A DNA stretch of 64,000 bases from positions 62,001-126,000 of the forward strand of contig CAYQXV010000001.1 of NCBI GenBank assembly GCA_964421675.1. The letters are read 5' to 3'. The position numbers were made by a program, and so were the translations under genes. The notes beneath the pieces were generated by a model that was given only the letters and a program-made list of their open reading frames with translations, was not told where the DNA came from and made no database searches. This document shows positions 36,572 through 46,824 of the stretch, one piece after another (position 1 is the first letter of the stretch; every line of letters begins with the position of its first letter). The DNA comes from CALLPQ01 sp964421675 (lineage in GTDB: Bacteria; Pseudomonadota; Alphaproteobacteria; Caulobacterales; Parvularculaceae).

Positions 36572-36753
36572 ATAGCAACTTCTGGACAAATGGATGGGCG
36601 TGAAGAATTTCATAAATACGCATACCCAATGGGCATTAATATCGATACTCCACACTAATGATATATAGGCCAAGCGTTAATGTAATCAACATCGACAAGG
36701 CATGGATGGCAAAAATTGCCGCAATTTAGCAACAATATGTGGCAAAAGGGCCA

Positions 36754-37344
36754 TTATTCGAGGCGGCACGCCTCATCAAAATCCAATTTTGGCGATCGCG
36801 GAAACATATCCTTTTGCGTGCCATGGCCAATATTGCACAGGAAATTTGCCTTTATATTTGTACCCGGAAAAAAGGCCGCCTCGACTTTCTCTGCGTCAAA
36901 CCCTGACATCGGGCCACAATTAAACCCCAGAGATCTCGCTGCCATCATCAAATAGGCCCCCTGTAACGTGCCATTTCGCATGGCAGCTTCGCGGATTAAT
37001 GGATCATTTCCGATGAACCAACTCTTGGCATCTGCATGAGGGAACAATGTTGGCAGGTGCTCAGGAAAATTCAGATCATTGCCGATAACCACAGTCAGCG
37101 GGGCACTCATGGTTTTCTCAATATTGCCCTCATCAAGGCATGGTTTGAGTTTTTCGCGTCCCGCATCACTGGCAATAAAGACAAACCGCGCCGGAGAACA
37201 ATTGGCAGAGGTCGGACCAAATTTCAAAAGTTCATAAATTGCGCGAATATGGGTCTCAGAGACTTTTTGATCCGTCCAGCCATTATGGGTACGCGCTTCG
37301 CGAAACAATAAATCCAGCCCTGCATCAGAGATCGTATAGGTCAT
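36754..37344 (-). CDS. Nitroreductase family protein, RutE/HadB-like (putative malonic semialdehyde reductase)
   Basis: 196-residue flavin reductase of the nitroreductase fold: FGPTSANCSPARFVFI (FMN/NADPH-binding N-terminal segment), AAMRNGTLQGAYLMMAARSL, GPMSGFDAEKVEAAFFP and LCNIGHGT. The pattern matches RutE-type malonic semialdehyde reductases, which reduce the aldehyde made in pyrimidine breakdown, but no other rut genes are near, so the substrate is uncertain. Transcribed toward infC. Confidence 0.87.
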   Translation of the reverse strand: MTYTISDAGLDLLFREARTHNGWTDQKVSETHIRAIYELLKFGPTSANCSPARFVFIASDAGREKLKPCLDEGNIEKTMSAPLTVVIGNDLNFPEHLPTLFPHADAKSWFIGNDPLIREAAMRNGTLQGAYLMMAARSLGFNCGPMSGFDAEKVEAAFFPGTNIKANFLCNIGHGTQKDMFPRSPKLDFDEACRLE

Positions 37345-37392
37345 GAAAATAGCAACCTTTTGAGAGGATAAAACGTTACGCTAATGCGCGCA

Positions 37393-37602
37393 TTACTTCT
37401 TATCGTAACGAAACCCGATTTCCAATGAGACTTGGTAATAGGCAACTTTACCATCTTCAATATAGCCGCGTGTCTCAACCACCTCAAACCAGTCTAGATT
37501 GCTCAGAGATTTTGACGCCGTTGCAATAGCGGTCTCAACCGCATCCTCAATCGACTTTTTCGAGGTCCCTACTATTTTTGATACAGAATAAACATTCGCC
37601 AT
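37393..37602 (-). CDS. Dodecin family flavin-binding protein
   Basis: 69 residues matching dodecin: VYSVSKIVGTSKKSIEDAV at the start, LDWFEVVETRGYIEDGKV in the middle (the Trp stacks on flavin in homologues), and VSLEIGFRYD at the end. Dodecins form 12-subunit shells that store or buffer flavin. Its neighbour is a flavin-dependent nitroreductase, which may be coincidence. Confidence 0.95.
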   Translation of the reverse strand: MANVYSVSKIVGTSKKSIEDAVETAIATASKSLSNLDWFEVVETRGYIEDGKVAYYQVSLEIGFRYDKK

Positions 37603-37654
37603 GGTCTCATTCCTTTATTTAGGATTTATACGGATTGGTTTTAAAATAAACACC

Positions 37655-38239
37655 CTATAAAACAGGCTCAACTTTCGCGACTTCGGGCACATAATGCTTC
37701 AACATATTCTCAATGCCCGCCTTTAACGTATAGGTCGAAGATGGACACCCGGCACACGCCCCTTGCATGGAAAGAAAGACCACGCCCGTACGCGGTTCAT
37801 AATGATGAAAAACAATATCACCGCCATCAGCAGCAACAGCGGGGCGAACGCGTGTGTCGATTAGTTCAACAATTTGCTCGACCACCTCGCGGTCTTCTCC
37901 CTCATAATCTTCAATTGGCGTGCCAGCCGGTTTTCGCTCAGCCGCACCCTCTTTCACGAGGGGCAATCCGGCGGTTAGCATATCTGCAATAATTCCCAGA
38001 AGGTCGGGCTTGATATTGAGCCACTCAACTGAGGCGTCTTTGGTCACCGTCACAAAATCAGCGCCCAGATAAATACCCATGACACCGTCAACACTGAACA
38101 GGGACTCTGCCAGCGGTGAGATTGCCGCGCTTTCAATCGTGGGGAAATCCATCCCAAGCGCACCCTCGCCAAGCACCGCCTGCCCGGGAAGAAATTTCAT
38201 GGATTGCGGGTTTGGTGTGTCTTCGGTCTGTATAAACAT
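37655..38239 (-). CDS. NifU-like (Nfu) iron-sulfur cluster carrier
   Basis: 194 residues: Nfu N-terminal domain (FIQTEDTPNPQSMKFLPGQ) and C-terminal NifU domain with GACAGCPSSTYTLKAGIEN, the CxxC that binds a 4Fe-4S cluster for delivery to target proteins. This two-domain architecture is the mitochondrial/alphaproteobacterial NFU1 type. Preceded by a 220-base region shared with the divergent maeB gene. Confidence 0.95.
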   Translation of the reverse strand: MFIQTEDTPNPQSMKFLPGQAVLGEGALGMDFPTIESAAISPLAESLFSVDGVMGIYLGADFVTVTKDASVEWLNIKPDLLGIIADMLTAGLPLVKEGAAERKPAGTPIEDYEGEDREVVEQIVELIDTRVRPAVAADGGDIVFHHYEPRTGVVFLSMQGACAGCPSSTYTLKAGIENMLKHYVPEVAKVEPVL

Positions 38240-38459
38240 GGAAACCTATCCTTGCGGTCGTTCAAAAGTGGGCGTTTGTTACTTACTATATAGGTGAATT
38301 AGCGCCGATCTAAAGGATATTCGTATCACCTTTGGGCTGCGGGCATCTCACAAAAAGCACCCCACAAGTTTGGCCAGATTGGCGGTTGATGGTGCTGAAT
38401 TAGCCTGTTACTTGTCATAGCTCCTAGAAAATAAATATAATCGTGTGAGGCCTCCAGCA

Positions 38460-40757
38460 ATGGACGATAATTCCACCAAGTTTACCGACGAAGAAGCCCT
38501 ACTCTTTCACAGCCGTGGAAAACCTGGAAAACTGGAAATTCGGTCCACAAAGCCGATGGCGACCCAACGCGATTTATCCCTGGCCTATTCTCCCGGTGTT
38601 GCGGTGCCAGTGAAAAAAATCGCTGAAAATCCAGATTGCGCCTATGACTACACCTCCAAAGGCAACATGGTTGCCGTTATTTCCAACGGTACAGCCATAC
38701 TCGGCCTTGGCGATCTTGGCCCGCTAGCCTCCAAACCGGTGATGGAAGGCAAGTCCGTCCTTTTCAAACGATTTGCTGATATCGACAGTGTCGACCTGGA
38801 GGTTGATACGTCGGACCCGGAAGCTTTTATCAATTGTGTGAAATATTTAGGGCCTGCCTTTGGCGGGATTAATCTGGAAGACATTGCCGCGCCCAACAGC
38901 TTCATCATTGAGCAGCGCTTGAAAGAGGAAATGGATATCCCTGTCTTCCATGATGACCAGCATGGAACAGCGATCATCGCAGCGGCCGGACTTCTGAACG
39001 CCCTCGATATTACGGGCAAATCAATCAAAGACGTTAAAGTTGCTGTTAGCGGTGCCGGGTCTTCTGCCCTTTCTGTAATTGGCTTGATCAAGGCCATGGG
39101 ACTGCCTCATGACAATGCGTTGGTATGTGATTCAAAAGGGGTACTTTATAAAGGTCGCCCCGGCCTGGATCAGTGGCGCTCAGCCCATGCGGTGGACACT
39201 GACAAACGCACGCTGGCTCAGGCCGCAGATGGTGCAGATGTTTTAATCGGCCTTTCAATTGCCGGTGCCGTCAGTCAGGACATTATCAAGTCCATGGCCA
39301 AAAACCCGATCATCTTCGTCATGGCCAATCCTGATCCAGAAATTCTTCCCGAACAGATCGAAGCCGTGCGTAGTGATGCCATTATCGCAACCGGGCGCTC
39401 AGACTACCCCAACCAAGTCAATAATGTTCTCGGCTTTCCCTATATTTTCAGAGGCGCTCTTGATGCCCGTGCACGGACAATCAATGAAGAGATGAAAATT
39501 GCCTGCGCGCGCGCGCTGGCCGACATTGCCCGCAAGGATGTTCCCGACGAAGTTGCCGCTGCCTATGGAAAGCAATTGCGGTATGGGCCCGGCTACATCA
39601 TTCCCACCCCATTTGACCCGCGCCTAATCTCAGAAGTACCCCCAGCCGTTGCTAAAGCGGCGGCAGATACGGGCGTCGCGCGCAAACCCGTCGAAAATAT
39701 GAGCGCTTATACCAACACGCTCGCTGCGCGGCTCGATCCATCTGCTTCCTTTCTACAACAGACCTATGCCACCTTGCGTGGGCGCGATAACCCGCCGCGA
39801 ATAGTCTTTGCGGAAGGCGAGCATCAGTCCGTTATCAGAGCCGCCTACGCCTTCCAGCAAGGTGGATACGGAAAGGCCGTCCTTATTGGCCGCGAAGACG
39901 AGGTTAAACAAGGATTGATTGACGCCGGATTGCCCGCAGATGCAGATCTGGAAATTCATAATGCCCGCCTGTCAAACGATAATCCAACTTATACTGATTA
40001 TATTTACAATAGACTACAACGAAAAGGATATCTGTTTCGCGATGCCCAGCGAATGGTAAATACGGACCGTAACGTTTTTGGCTCGTGTATGCTTGCATGT
40101 GGCCATGCTGATGGCATGGTTACGGGTGTGACCCGTAACTTTGACGTTGCCCTCAATAATGTGCAAATGGCTTTGGACCCTCGCGAGGGAGAACGGCTTG
40201 CTGGCATGTCAATTATTCTGGCAAAAGGGCGAACCTTATTTATTGCCGACACGACCATTAATGAGCTTCCAAACTCCGAAGATCTTGCAGAGATAGCCGT
40301 GCAAACGGCCCATGCCGCGCGCCGACTAGGCTCAGAGCCGCGCGTTGCATTTGTGAGTTATTCAAATTTCGGCAACCCGAACACCGCCCACTCCAGACGT
40401 GTTTCAGGGGCGGTAAAGATTCTCGACGAACGCACAGATGTTGATTTTAATTATGAAGGGGAAATGACCCCGCGCATGGCCTTGAACGAGAATTACCGTG
40501 AAGCCTTTCCGTTCTCTCGTTTAGAAGGTGAGGCGAACGTGCTCGTTGTTCCGGGGATTCATTCCGGATCAATTTCAACGAAATTGCTCGGCGCCATTGG
40601 CGAGGCAACCGTTATTGGGCCTCTTCTTATTGGTCTTGAAAAACCGGTTCAAATTGCACAAATCGGCGCGCGGGTGACCGATATTGTAACGCTGGCGGTC
40701 ATGGCCGCGGCCGGGTTGGATGAGACCCATAGAAGCTGGGCAAAGAAGAGTAGCTAG
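38460..40757 (+). CDS. maeB: NADP-dependent malic enzyme (MaeB type) with phosphotransacetylase-like domain
   Basis: Oxidative decarboxylation of malate to pyruvate with NADP+. About 765 residues: malic enzyme domain (LAYSPGVAVPVKKIAENPD; FHDDQHGTAIIAAAGLLNAL; VSGAGSSALSVIG, the dinucleotide site; FVMANPDPEI) followed by a PTA-like domain from about residue 440 (RIVFAEGEHQSVIRAAY ... VLVVPGIHSGSI), which is regulatory rather than catalytic in MaeB. Start ATG 38460 follows GAGG by 9 bases; a GTG five codons before is also in frame. Confidence 0.96.
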   Translation: MDDNSTKFTDEEALLFHSRGKPGKLEIRSTKPMATQRDLSLAYSPGVAVPVKKIAENPDCAYDYTSKGNMVAVISNGTAILGLGDLGPLASKPVMEGKSVLFKRFADIDSVDLEVDTSDPEAFINCVKYLGPAFGGINLEDIAAPNSFIIEQRLKEEMDIPVFHDDQHGTAIIAAAGLLNALDITGKSIKDVKVAVSGAGSSALSVIGLIKAMGLPHDNALVCDSKGVLYKGRPGLDQWRSAHAVDTDKRTLAQAADGADVLIGLSIAGAVSQDIIKSMAKNPIIFVMANPDPEILPEQIEAVRSDAIIATGRSDYPNQVNNVLGFPYIFRGALDARARTINEEMKIACARALADIARKDVPDEVAAAYGKQLRYGPGYIIPTPFDPRLISEVPPAVAKAAADTGVARKPVENMSAYTNTLAARLDPSASFLQQTYATLRGRDNPPRIVFAEGEHQSVIRAAYAFQQGGYGKAVLIGREDEVKQGLIDAGLPADADLEIHNARLSNDNPTYTDYIYNRLQRKGYLFRDAQRMVNTDRNVFGSCMLACGHADGMVTGVTRNFDVALNNVQMALDPREGERLAGMSIILAKGRTLFIADTTINELPNSEDLAEIAVQTAHAARRLGSEPRVAFVSYSNFGNPNTAHSRRVSGAVKILDERTDVDFNYEGEMTPRMALNENYREAFPFSRLEGEANVLVVPGIHSGSISTKLLGAIGEATVIGPLLIGLEKPVQIAQIGARVTDIVTLAVMAAAGLDETHRSWAKKSS

Positions 40758-40787
40758 CGGTTTGAGACAATCTATGTTGAATTCAAT

Positions 40788-41600
40788 TTAATCAGCACTG
40801 CGCCGAATCTTCTTTGAGTTTTGACGCATTAATGCCGCAGCCCATGGACGAGGCAGCAATCGCGACAATGTAACGATTGCCTTATTGACGGTGCCGGGTA
40901 CATAAACGACATGTTTTTTCTCAACAGCGTTTAAAGCGCCTTCAATCACAGGATCGGCGGGCATCATCATAAAACTGGGAAGTTTTGAAACCAGATTTCT
41001 GGTGCCATTCGCATCGTGAAATTCGGTCATGGTAAAGCCCGGACAAAGGGCTGTCACATGCACGCCATTGCGTTCATTTTCCGCAGCTAGCGATTGGGCA
41101 AAACTGACCAGATAGGCCTTTGCGGCTCCATATTGAGTATGGCCCTGCCCGCCCGGAACAAGACCGGCGACGGAGGACACTTGAATGATCCGGCCATATT
41201 TTCGAGCAACCATTCCGTCAAGAAAAAGCCGTGTCAGGGCGGCATAACTTGTTATCATCAGTTCAATAAAATCTTTATGCTCTGACCACGGACGTTCACT
41301 ATATTCACCGGTTAATCCAAAACCCGCATTATTTATGAGGATATCAATCGCAAGCCCGTCATTTTTAACGCTATCAAATATAGCTTCGGGGGCATCGCGC
41401 TGGGCAAGATCTGCAACAATGACCTTGGTTTGAACAGCAAATTCTTCGGACAGGCTTGTCGCTAGCTCCTGCAATCTATCTTCGCGCCTGGCCACCAGCA
41501 CAAGGTTTGCCCCGCGGCGGGCAAGCAGTGTTGCAAAGCCTTTTCCCAATCCAGCGGATGCGCCGGTAACCAGCGCCCAGCGCCCTTTATAAGCCGTCAT
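40788..41600 (-). CDS. Short-chain dehydrogenase/reductase (SDR)
   Basis: 270 residues, classical SDR: TGASAGLGKGFA (cofactor Gly motif, residues 13-24), INNAGFG (about 89-95), catalytic Ser in IQVSSVAG and YGAAK (Tyr-x3-Lys, about 157-161). The Arg after the first strand (ARREDR) favours NADP(H). Substrate unknown; similar to short-chain reductases of lipid or steroid type. Confidence 0.92.
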   Translation of the reverse strand: MTAYKGRWALVTGASAGLGKGFATLLARRGANLVLVARREDRLQELATSLSEEFAVQTKVIVADLAQRDAPEAIFDSVKNDGLAIDILINNAGFGLTGEYSERPWSEHKDFIELMITSYAALTRLFLDGMVARKYGRIIQVSSVAGLVPGGQGHTQYGAAKAYLVSFAQSLAAENERNGVHVTALCPGFTMTEFHDANGTRNLVSKLPSFMMMPADPVIEGALNAVEKKHVVYVPGTVNKAIVTLSRLLPRPWAAALMRQNSKKIRRSAD

Positions 41601-41716
41601 GTGAACCTCACGCTTTTATCATCCCCTCAACCCTAGTCATCATTTGATGAAATGGCCTGGATCTGGCAAGGATAGCAGTGTTCCTGTCCTCGACAATGGT
41701 GAGATGAACCCTAAAA

Positions 41717-42130
41717 ATGCTGGATTTACTCAGTTTCTTCTCAATTCTCGGCTTCGGTGCCCTTGTGTTTTTTTGGTACATTTCCAATGAAGCAAAGGGT
41801 GCTAATGGCCATCTTGGTATCATCGGGTTAAGGGAACCGGATGAGCAAACGCACGATGGCAGCAATTCCGAAAAAGCATACCGCCAACGTGATGCCATTG
41901 TGCCAAATGCACAGGCGCAACAAAAAGCTTTTGCAAAACGCGGCGAACGACACACCCAAAATAGTGCCGATAAAGATGTTCATGCGGTTCGGCGGGTTAA
42001 ATTAAAAGCACACCATGCTTCAGACACACCCGGCGCAAAATCTCAGCCTGCAGACAGACCCGTGCGGAAATCGCGGTATAAATCGAGTGCCGATAAGGCT
42101 GGAAAAAGGTTCCGCAAGCGCAGTCGATAG
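41717..42130 (+). CDS. Small membrane-anchored basic protein, unknown
   Basis: 137 residues: a single N-terminal membrane helix (LLSFFSILGFGALVFFWYI) followed by about 110 hydrophilic residues rich in Lys, Arg, Ala and Gln, ending RKSRYKSSADKAGKRFRKRSR. No recognised domain. The composition fits a real anchored protein better than the opposite-strand frame, but the ribosome-binding site is weak, so the call is tentative. It lies alone between the SDR and the ABC/M1 gene. Confidence 0.5.
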   Translation: MLDLLSFFSILGFGALVFFWYISNEAKGANGHLGIIGLREPDEQTHDGSNSEKAYRQRDAIVPNAQAQQKAFAKRGERHTQNSADKDVHAVRRVKLKAHHASDTPGAKSQPADRPVRKSRYKSSADKAGKRFRKRSR

Positions 42131-42154
42131 ACGCCGCGAAACCCCGCCTCTAAT

Positions 42155-45100
42155 TTAATTGACAGAAACCAAATTGTTTTCGGCATCCCGGTCAATTAAT
42201 TTAATGTAGGGGTCAATACCAGCAAAACCCGGACGTTCATCAACCGTGATTGTCACAACAGGATTGTCTGGGGTGATGACATGTTTCTCAAGATAGAGAA
42301 CATCAGATTCACCAAAATCACTATCCGCAGGGCTTTTGTCAAAAATTCCAATATCGATTGGGATTAGGATTGGTGCAGGCGTTTCCCGCCCCTCACCATC
42401 AGCGTGAAATTTTTCAGCCGTATAGGTAAAGGTTACGTCAAACTTCCCATCATCGCGCTCAGTGACTTCTGCGTCTTGTGCCTCGAGATCGAAAATCGTG
42501 ATTTTCTCGAACAGATCTGTGATTAGATTATCGAATTCGGGGCCAGCTTCTTCGCGCAATATTGTCAAAAAGTCAGTACTGATCGCATAAGGGTCGGATT
42601 TGAAACCGCGCAACTTTATCAACCGTTGCAAAGAACGATTGACGACGGCCTCGCCAACATAATCCTTGAGTGCATACATGACCAGCGAGCCTTTGCGGTA
42701 ATGAATATAGCCTTGTCCTTCATCGCGATATAACGGCAACTCTCCGACACGTTCTGTACCGCGTGACTCCAAATATGACTCAAGTTCTCTTTGCAGGAAT
42801 TTGCGGACATGTTCTTCGCCAAACTCTTTTTCCACCGTCATAAACGCTGAATATTGCGCGAAGGTCTCCACAAGCATGGTGCCGCCCTGCACATCTGCCC
42901 CCATCACCTGATGCGCCCACCATTGATGCGCAACCTCATGAGAGGTGACATAAAATGTTGAATCTACATCATCAGGGTCGGAGTTATCTGCGATAAAGCC
43001 AATATTTTCTGAGAACGGTACCGTGTTCGGAAATGATTGTGCAAAGCCGCGATAGGGAAACTCTAAAATGCGTAACTGGCGATATTGAAACGGGCTAAAA
43101 TTCTCCGTAAAATAGGAAAGCGATTTCTTGGTTGAATCAATCATCCGGTCCACATTGTAATCGTGGGGCTTGTGATAAAAGATCTGAATATCAACATCAT
43201 TCCATTTATCTTCGCGCACAGTATAGCGCGCAGACTGGAAGGAAAAGAAATTGAGAATAGGCGTATCCATTTTATAATGGAAATATCGCCGGTCATTTTC
43301 CGTCCATTCACGGGTAAGATAGCCCGGCGCGATCGCTATTTGATCCGGCGATGTTGAAACGGTTGCCTCAAAGGATACAAAATCGGAGTCACCGCGAAGA
43401 TAATTGGTTGTGTACTGACTTTCATCCTCGAGTTTCGCCTGCCGATCTACGGGCTCTAAATCATATCTACGGCGCAACGAGCGATCTTGCAAAATCCTCG
43501 CTCGAAAATACCCAAGGCCGGGCATAATATCGAGATTATTCAAGAAGGTACCATTCTCAATCACGGTAACACCGTTGCGGCCATTACGAAAACCGACATA
43601 GTCAATCTCCGTATTAAAGCTCAGCGTTAACGCCTCACCCGGCATTAACGGCGTTTGCGTTTTGAAAAAATACACATTGTGCACGTCATCGGACATTTCA
43701 ATATCCGCGCCTTCAAGAGATTGCGACTTGATGGTTAGATCATCGCTATATTCTACGTGCACCAATGAGAGAGGCTCTGACGTTTTGTTTTGAATTTCAT
43801 AAGTACCGCGCACATCCACACGCCTGTCAGCAGGAAATATATCTACATTTACGCTGACATCAGTAATTTTTGGCTGAAGGCGGCCTTCATATTGACTATA
43901 TTTTTCTTCGTAATCTACCGCGATTTTCTCGATACTTTTGCTCGTTACATACTCATTGAGAATATTGGTGTTGTAAAAAATATAGCCACCAGTTGCGATA
44001 GCCCCGACCAATCCGACGCTAAGCAATCCCCAAGAAGCGCTGTTCAGGGTTTTCGGTAGATCAGCGACTCTGCGGAAGAATGGGGTTAAGGCACCGCGCG
44101 TCCATAGTCCATAAGACAGAACCAACAAAACAAGAGCTACGAAGGTCCAGTACAGATTAAACCAACTCCTTATGCCAAGGAAATGGCCGTACCCATTCAT
44201 ATCAGAATAAGCACCGTTCGGCGTTTGCGCATATTGGTAAAGATTATGCTCAAAACCAATATTGGAGAGCGAGATGACGCCGATGTAGAATACCAACATA
44301 GCGAGAAGACCAAGATAGCGGTTGTTCAACACAATCTGGAAGAACATCGCCAGGACACCGATCAGGATTAATGGCCAGGCGGTGATGTACAGCATACGGA
44401 TAACATACTGGCTTAATTCAATAGTATTGTACCCGCTCATGATCTGGAACAATATGCCGGTCACGATTGCAAAAGCGAATAACGCAATCACCACCAGTGA
44501 AATGGCTAGCAGTTTTGGCAGAAGAAACGCCCATCCCGGTGCGGGCGATGCATCGATAATCTCGTGCATCTTTGCGCCTCTGTCGCGCCACAACAAATCC
44601 GCTGCGTAAAATATGACGACGACAAAGGGCACAAACCCAAACCCGCCAACCAGCAAGTCAACCATTGTTCGTGTCACGGGAAGAATTGGCGTGCCAAAAA
44701 TCTCGCCGATATTAAACAGATTTAACAGCGCCAATGCGATGCCTAGGACGAGTAGAACCCAAAAGGTAATTGAGAAGAAAATTGAGCGCACTTCAAACGC
44801 GGTACGAGCAAAAAATTGGCGGCGCGATGTATGCGCTGTAAATTCACGGGTAACCGCAGGAAGTGTGATTTCCGTCGGAATAAATCGTTGTTGCGGCGGC
44901 GTTTTTTCAGTTTTTTTCCGGCCTGAGATGCTGGCCCCCGTGCGCCGAAATGAAAATGTAACAAAATTCAAAACCATCAAGCCGATTGAAACTCCAATCC
45001 ACAAAAGACGGTTCTTCAAAATATCGCCGCTAATGGGCGGCAATTGCGCGTTGCGCTCAAATGCCGTCCAGTTTCGGGTCATATTATCGAAGGCTGTTGC

Positions 45101-45736
45101 GCCGACCGGGTCTGTCAGCGCGGCAATTGATCGAAACTCCGGTTGATCCAAAAAGCTTTGAGAAACAAGGTAAAATACAAAAAAGCCGACCAAGGCGATA
45201 TAGGTCGCCATATTTGACCGGGTAAGATTGGCAACCACAAACATCAACATGCCGACAAGCAACATATTCGGAATACCGAACAACCCGATGACATAAAGAT
45301 AGTCTAACGGGCGCAAGGGCCCGACAAGCTCTGGATCGAGCCAGGGCATTAATGTGCCAACGAAAAACCCTAGCGGAATGCTTAAATAGGCGAGGATAAC
45401 GATCGCAAAACCACCAAGAAAACGGCCAACCAAATAGTCCGTTTTCGTGACCGGCGTTGAAAATAAAATCCCGTCCATTTTATTGGCACTATCACGCAGG
45501 ACAACATTAGAAAGGAACACTGTGGGAATTATAATCGCAAACAGGCCCATGATTAAGATTGTTAAAATCAACCCATAGGGAGAGTTTACATTCACATTTC
45601 CCCCAGTCCCTATCTGAACTTGAGGCAAGGCAACGCCTGCAAATGTGAATAAAAAGAACAGCAGGAAGATTATAAAAAACGCCGGAGAAGTCAGTTGATA
45701 CCGAAACTCAAAATTTGCAATTTTACCTAACATCAA
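42155..45736 (-). CDS. ABC-2 permease fused to an M1-family metallopeptidase domain
   Basis: 1,193 residues. The first 600 contain two ABC-2-type permease halves of about six helices each, plus a connecting helix region; the last 550 form an M1 aminopeptidase domain that should sit in the periplasm. Zinc motif HEVAHQWW at residues 933-940 and a Glu at 957 give HEXXH-X19-E, one residue longer than the usual 18; VPFSENIGFI replaces the GAMEN-type exopeptidase motif. Permease/M1 fusions are known in databases but uncharacterised. The paired ATPase gene lies 60 bases upstream. The transported or cleaved substrate is unknown. Confidence 0.92.
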   Translation of the reverse strand: MMLGKIANFEFRYQLTSPAFFIIFLLFFLFTFAGVALPQVQIGTGGNVNVNSPYGLILTILIMGLFAIIIPTVFLSNVVLRDSANKMDGILFSTPVTKTDYLVGRFLGGFAIVILAYLSIPLGFFVGTLMPWLDPELVGPLRPLDYLYVIGLFGIPNMLLVGMLMFVVANLTRSNMATYIALVGFFVFYLVSQSFLDQPEFRSIAALTDPVGATAFDNMTRNWTAFERNAQLPPISGDILKNRLLWIGVSIGLMVLNFVTFSFRRTGASISGRKKTEKTPPQQRFIPTEITLPAVTREFTAHTSRRQFFARTAFEVRSIFFSITFWVLLVLGIALALLNLFNIGEIFGTPILPVTRTMVDLLVGGFGFVPFVVVIFYAADLLWRDRGAKMHEIIDASPAPGWAFLLPKLLAISLVVIALFAFAIVTGILFQIMSGYNTIELSQYVIRMLYITAWPLILIGVLAMFFQIVLNNRYLGLLAMLVFYIGVISLSNIGFEHNLYQYAQTPNGAYSDMNGYGHFLGIRSWFNLYWTFVALVLLVLSYGLWTRGALTPFFRRVADLPKTLNSASWGLLSVGLVGAIATGGYIFYNTNILNEYVTSKSIEKIAVDYEEKYSQYEGRLQPKITDVSVNVDIFPADRRVDVRGTYEIQNKTSEPLSLVHVEYSDDLTIKSQSLEGADIEMSDDVHNVYFFKTQTPLMPGEALTLSFNTEIDYVGFRNGRNGVTVIENGTFLNNLDIMPGLGYFRARILQDRSLRRRYDLEPVDRQAKLEDESQYTTNYLRGDSDFVSFEATVSTSPDQIAIAPGYLTREWTENDRRYFHYKMDTPILNFFSFQSARYTVREDKWNDVDIQIFYHKPHDYNVDRMIDSTKKSLSYFTENFSPFQYRQLRILEFPYRGFAQSFPNTVPFSENIGFIADNSDPDDVDSTFYVTSHEVAHQWWAHQVMGADVQGGTMLVETFAQYSAFMTVEKEFGEEHVRKFLQRELESYLESRGTERVGELPLYRDEGQGYIHYRKGSLVMYALKDYVGEAVVNRSLQRLIKLRGFKSDPYAISTDFLTILREEAGPEFDNLITDLFEKITIFDLEAQDAEVTERDDGKFDVTFTYTAEKFHADGEGRETPAPILIPIDIGIFDKSPADSDFGESDVLYLEKHVITPDNPVVTITVDERPGFAGIDPYIKLIDRDAENNLVSVN

Positions 45737-45796
45737 TCTTACCTGCTTGCGCGAACGGCTTAAATAACGGCACTCGCATCAATTTTTGTTTTTACT

Positions 45797-46687
45797 TTAA
45801 GCGGCTGCTACCGAAGAAGTTTCGCCAGAAAAAACTTTCCGGAAGTAAACATCTTCAAGGTCTGCTGCTACGCCAAAAAATCCATCGCCGGGATCGTTTT
45901 CTGCATAGATACGAATGACAGTTTTGCCAGTAATCAATCGCGCGGAGAGAAGATTATATTTTGCTTGGTAGCTCGTAATATCACTCTTCTCGATTGTCTT
46001 TTGCCAGACCTTCCCGTCCAATTCAGCAATCAGTTCGGATGGCGCGCCTTTACTGACAATCTCACCGCTCGCAATAATTGCCATTTGCGGGCAAAGATCG
46101 GCAACATCAGAAACAATATGTGTCGACAGCAAGACGACAACATTTTCGCCAATCTCGGAAAGCAAGTTGTGAAACCGATTTCGCTCCTGAGGGTCCAGAC
46201 CAGCGGTTGGTTCGTCAACAATGACAAGCTCTGGATTACCGATAAGCGCCTGCGCAACGCCGAAACGTTGCCGCATCCCGCCCGAAAATCCGGCAAGTGA
46301 TTTTTTACGCACATCAAACAAATTTACCTGGCGCAACAATTCTGTGACCAGCTCTTTTCGCTCGCGATTATTGGTAACCCCTTTAAGAAGCGCCAAATGG
46401 TCAAGCATAGCGAGCGCAGAGATGCGCGGATAAACGCCAAAGTCCTGCGGGAGATATCCAAGTTTTTGGCGTAATAGATCGGGCTCGTTCAAGACATTGA
46501 TCTCGCCGAATTGAATGTCACCCTGCGATGGTTTTTGCAGCGCTGCCAAACTACGCATCAATGTAGATTTACCAGCCCCATTAGGCCCAAGTAACCCAAA
46601 CATTCCTTTGGGGACATCCAATGAAACATTATTGAGGGCACGTACGCCATTGCCGTAAACGTGGGAAAGATTAGAAATTTTCAACAT
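45797..46687 (-). CDS. ABC transporter ATP-binding protein (partner of the permease-M1 fusion)
   Basis: 296 residues: Walker A LLGPNGAGKSTLM (about residues 33-45), Q-loop LPQDFGVYP, signature FSGGMRQR, Walker B LVIVDEPTAGLDP, H-loop LLSTHIV. About 65 C-terminal residues beyond the ATPase core. Of the ABC-2 (CcmA/NatA-like) type. It precedes the permease-M1 gene on the same strand, so the two form a transporter operon. Confidence 0.95.
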   Translation of the reverse strand: MLKISNLSHVYGNGVRALNNVSLDVPKGMFGLLGPNGAGKSTLMRSLAALQKPSQGDIQFGEINVLNEPDLLRQKLGYLPQDFGVYPRISALAMLDHLALLKGVTNNRERKELVTELLRQVNLFDVRKKSLAGFSGGMRQRFGVAQALIGNPELVIVDEPTAGLDPQERNRFHNLLSEIGENVVVLLSTHIVSDVADLCPQMAIIASGEIVSKGAPSELIAELDGKVWQKTIEKSDITSYQAKYNLLSARLITGKTVIRIYAENDPGDGFFGVAADLEDVYFRKVFSGETSSVAAA

Positions 46688-46824
46688 GATCGACCCCTAT
46701 CCTTGTTTAACAATAATTCAGACGCAGGAGCGCTGTGTCAATCGAACCAGTTGATTGATATGGATAAATTAGGTGTTCGGTAGGTTTTTTGCGATGAAGC
46801 GTTGTGCGCACCCATGGCGAGGGC

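Noticed and set aside
41608..41955. Minus-strand frame opposite the small anchored protein
   Set aside because: Cys- and Arg-rich, with no domain or ribosome-binding site; the plus-strand frame has a clear membrane helix and a more natural composition.
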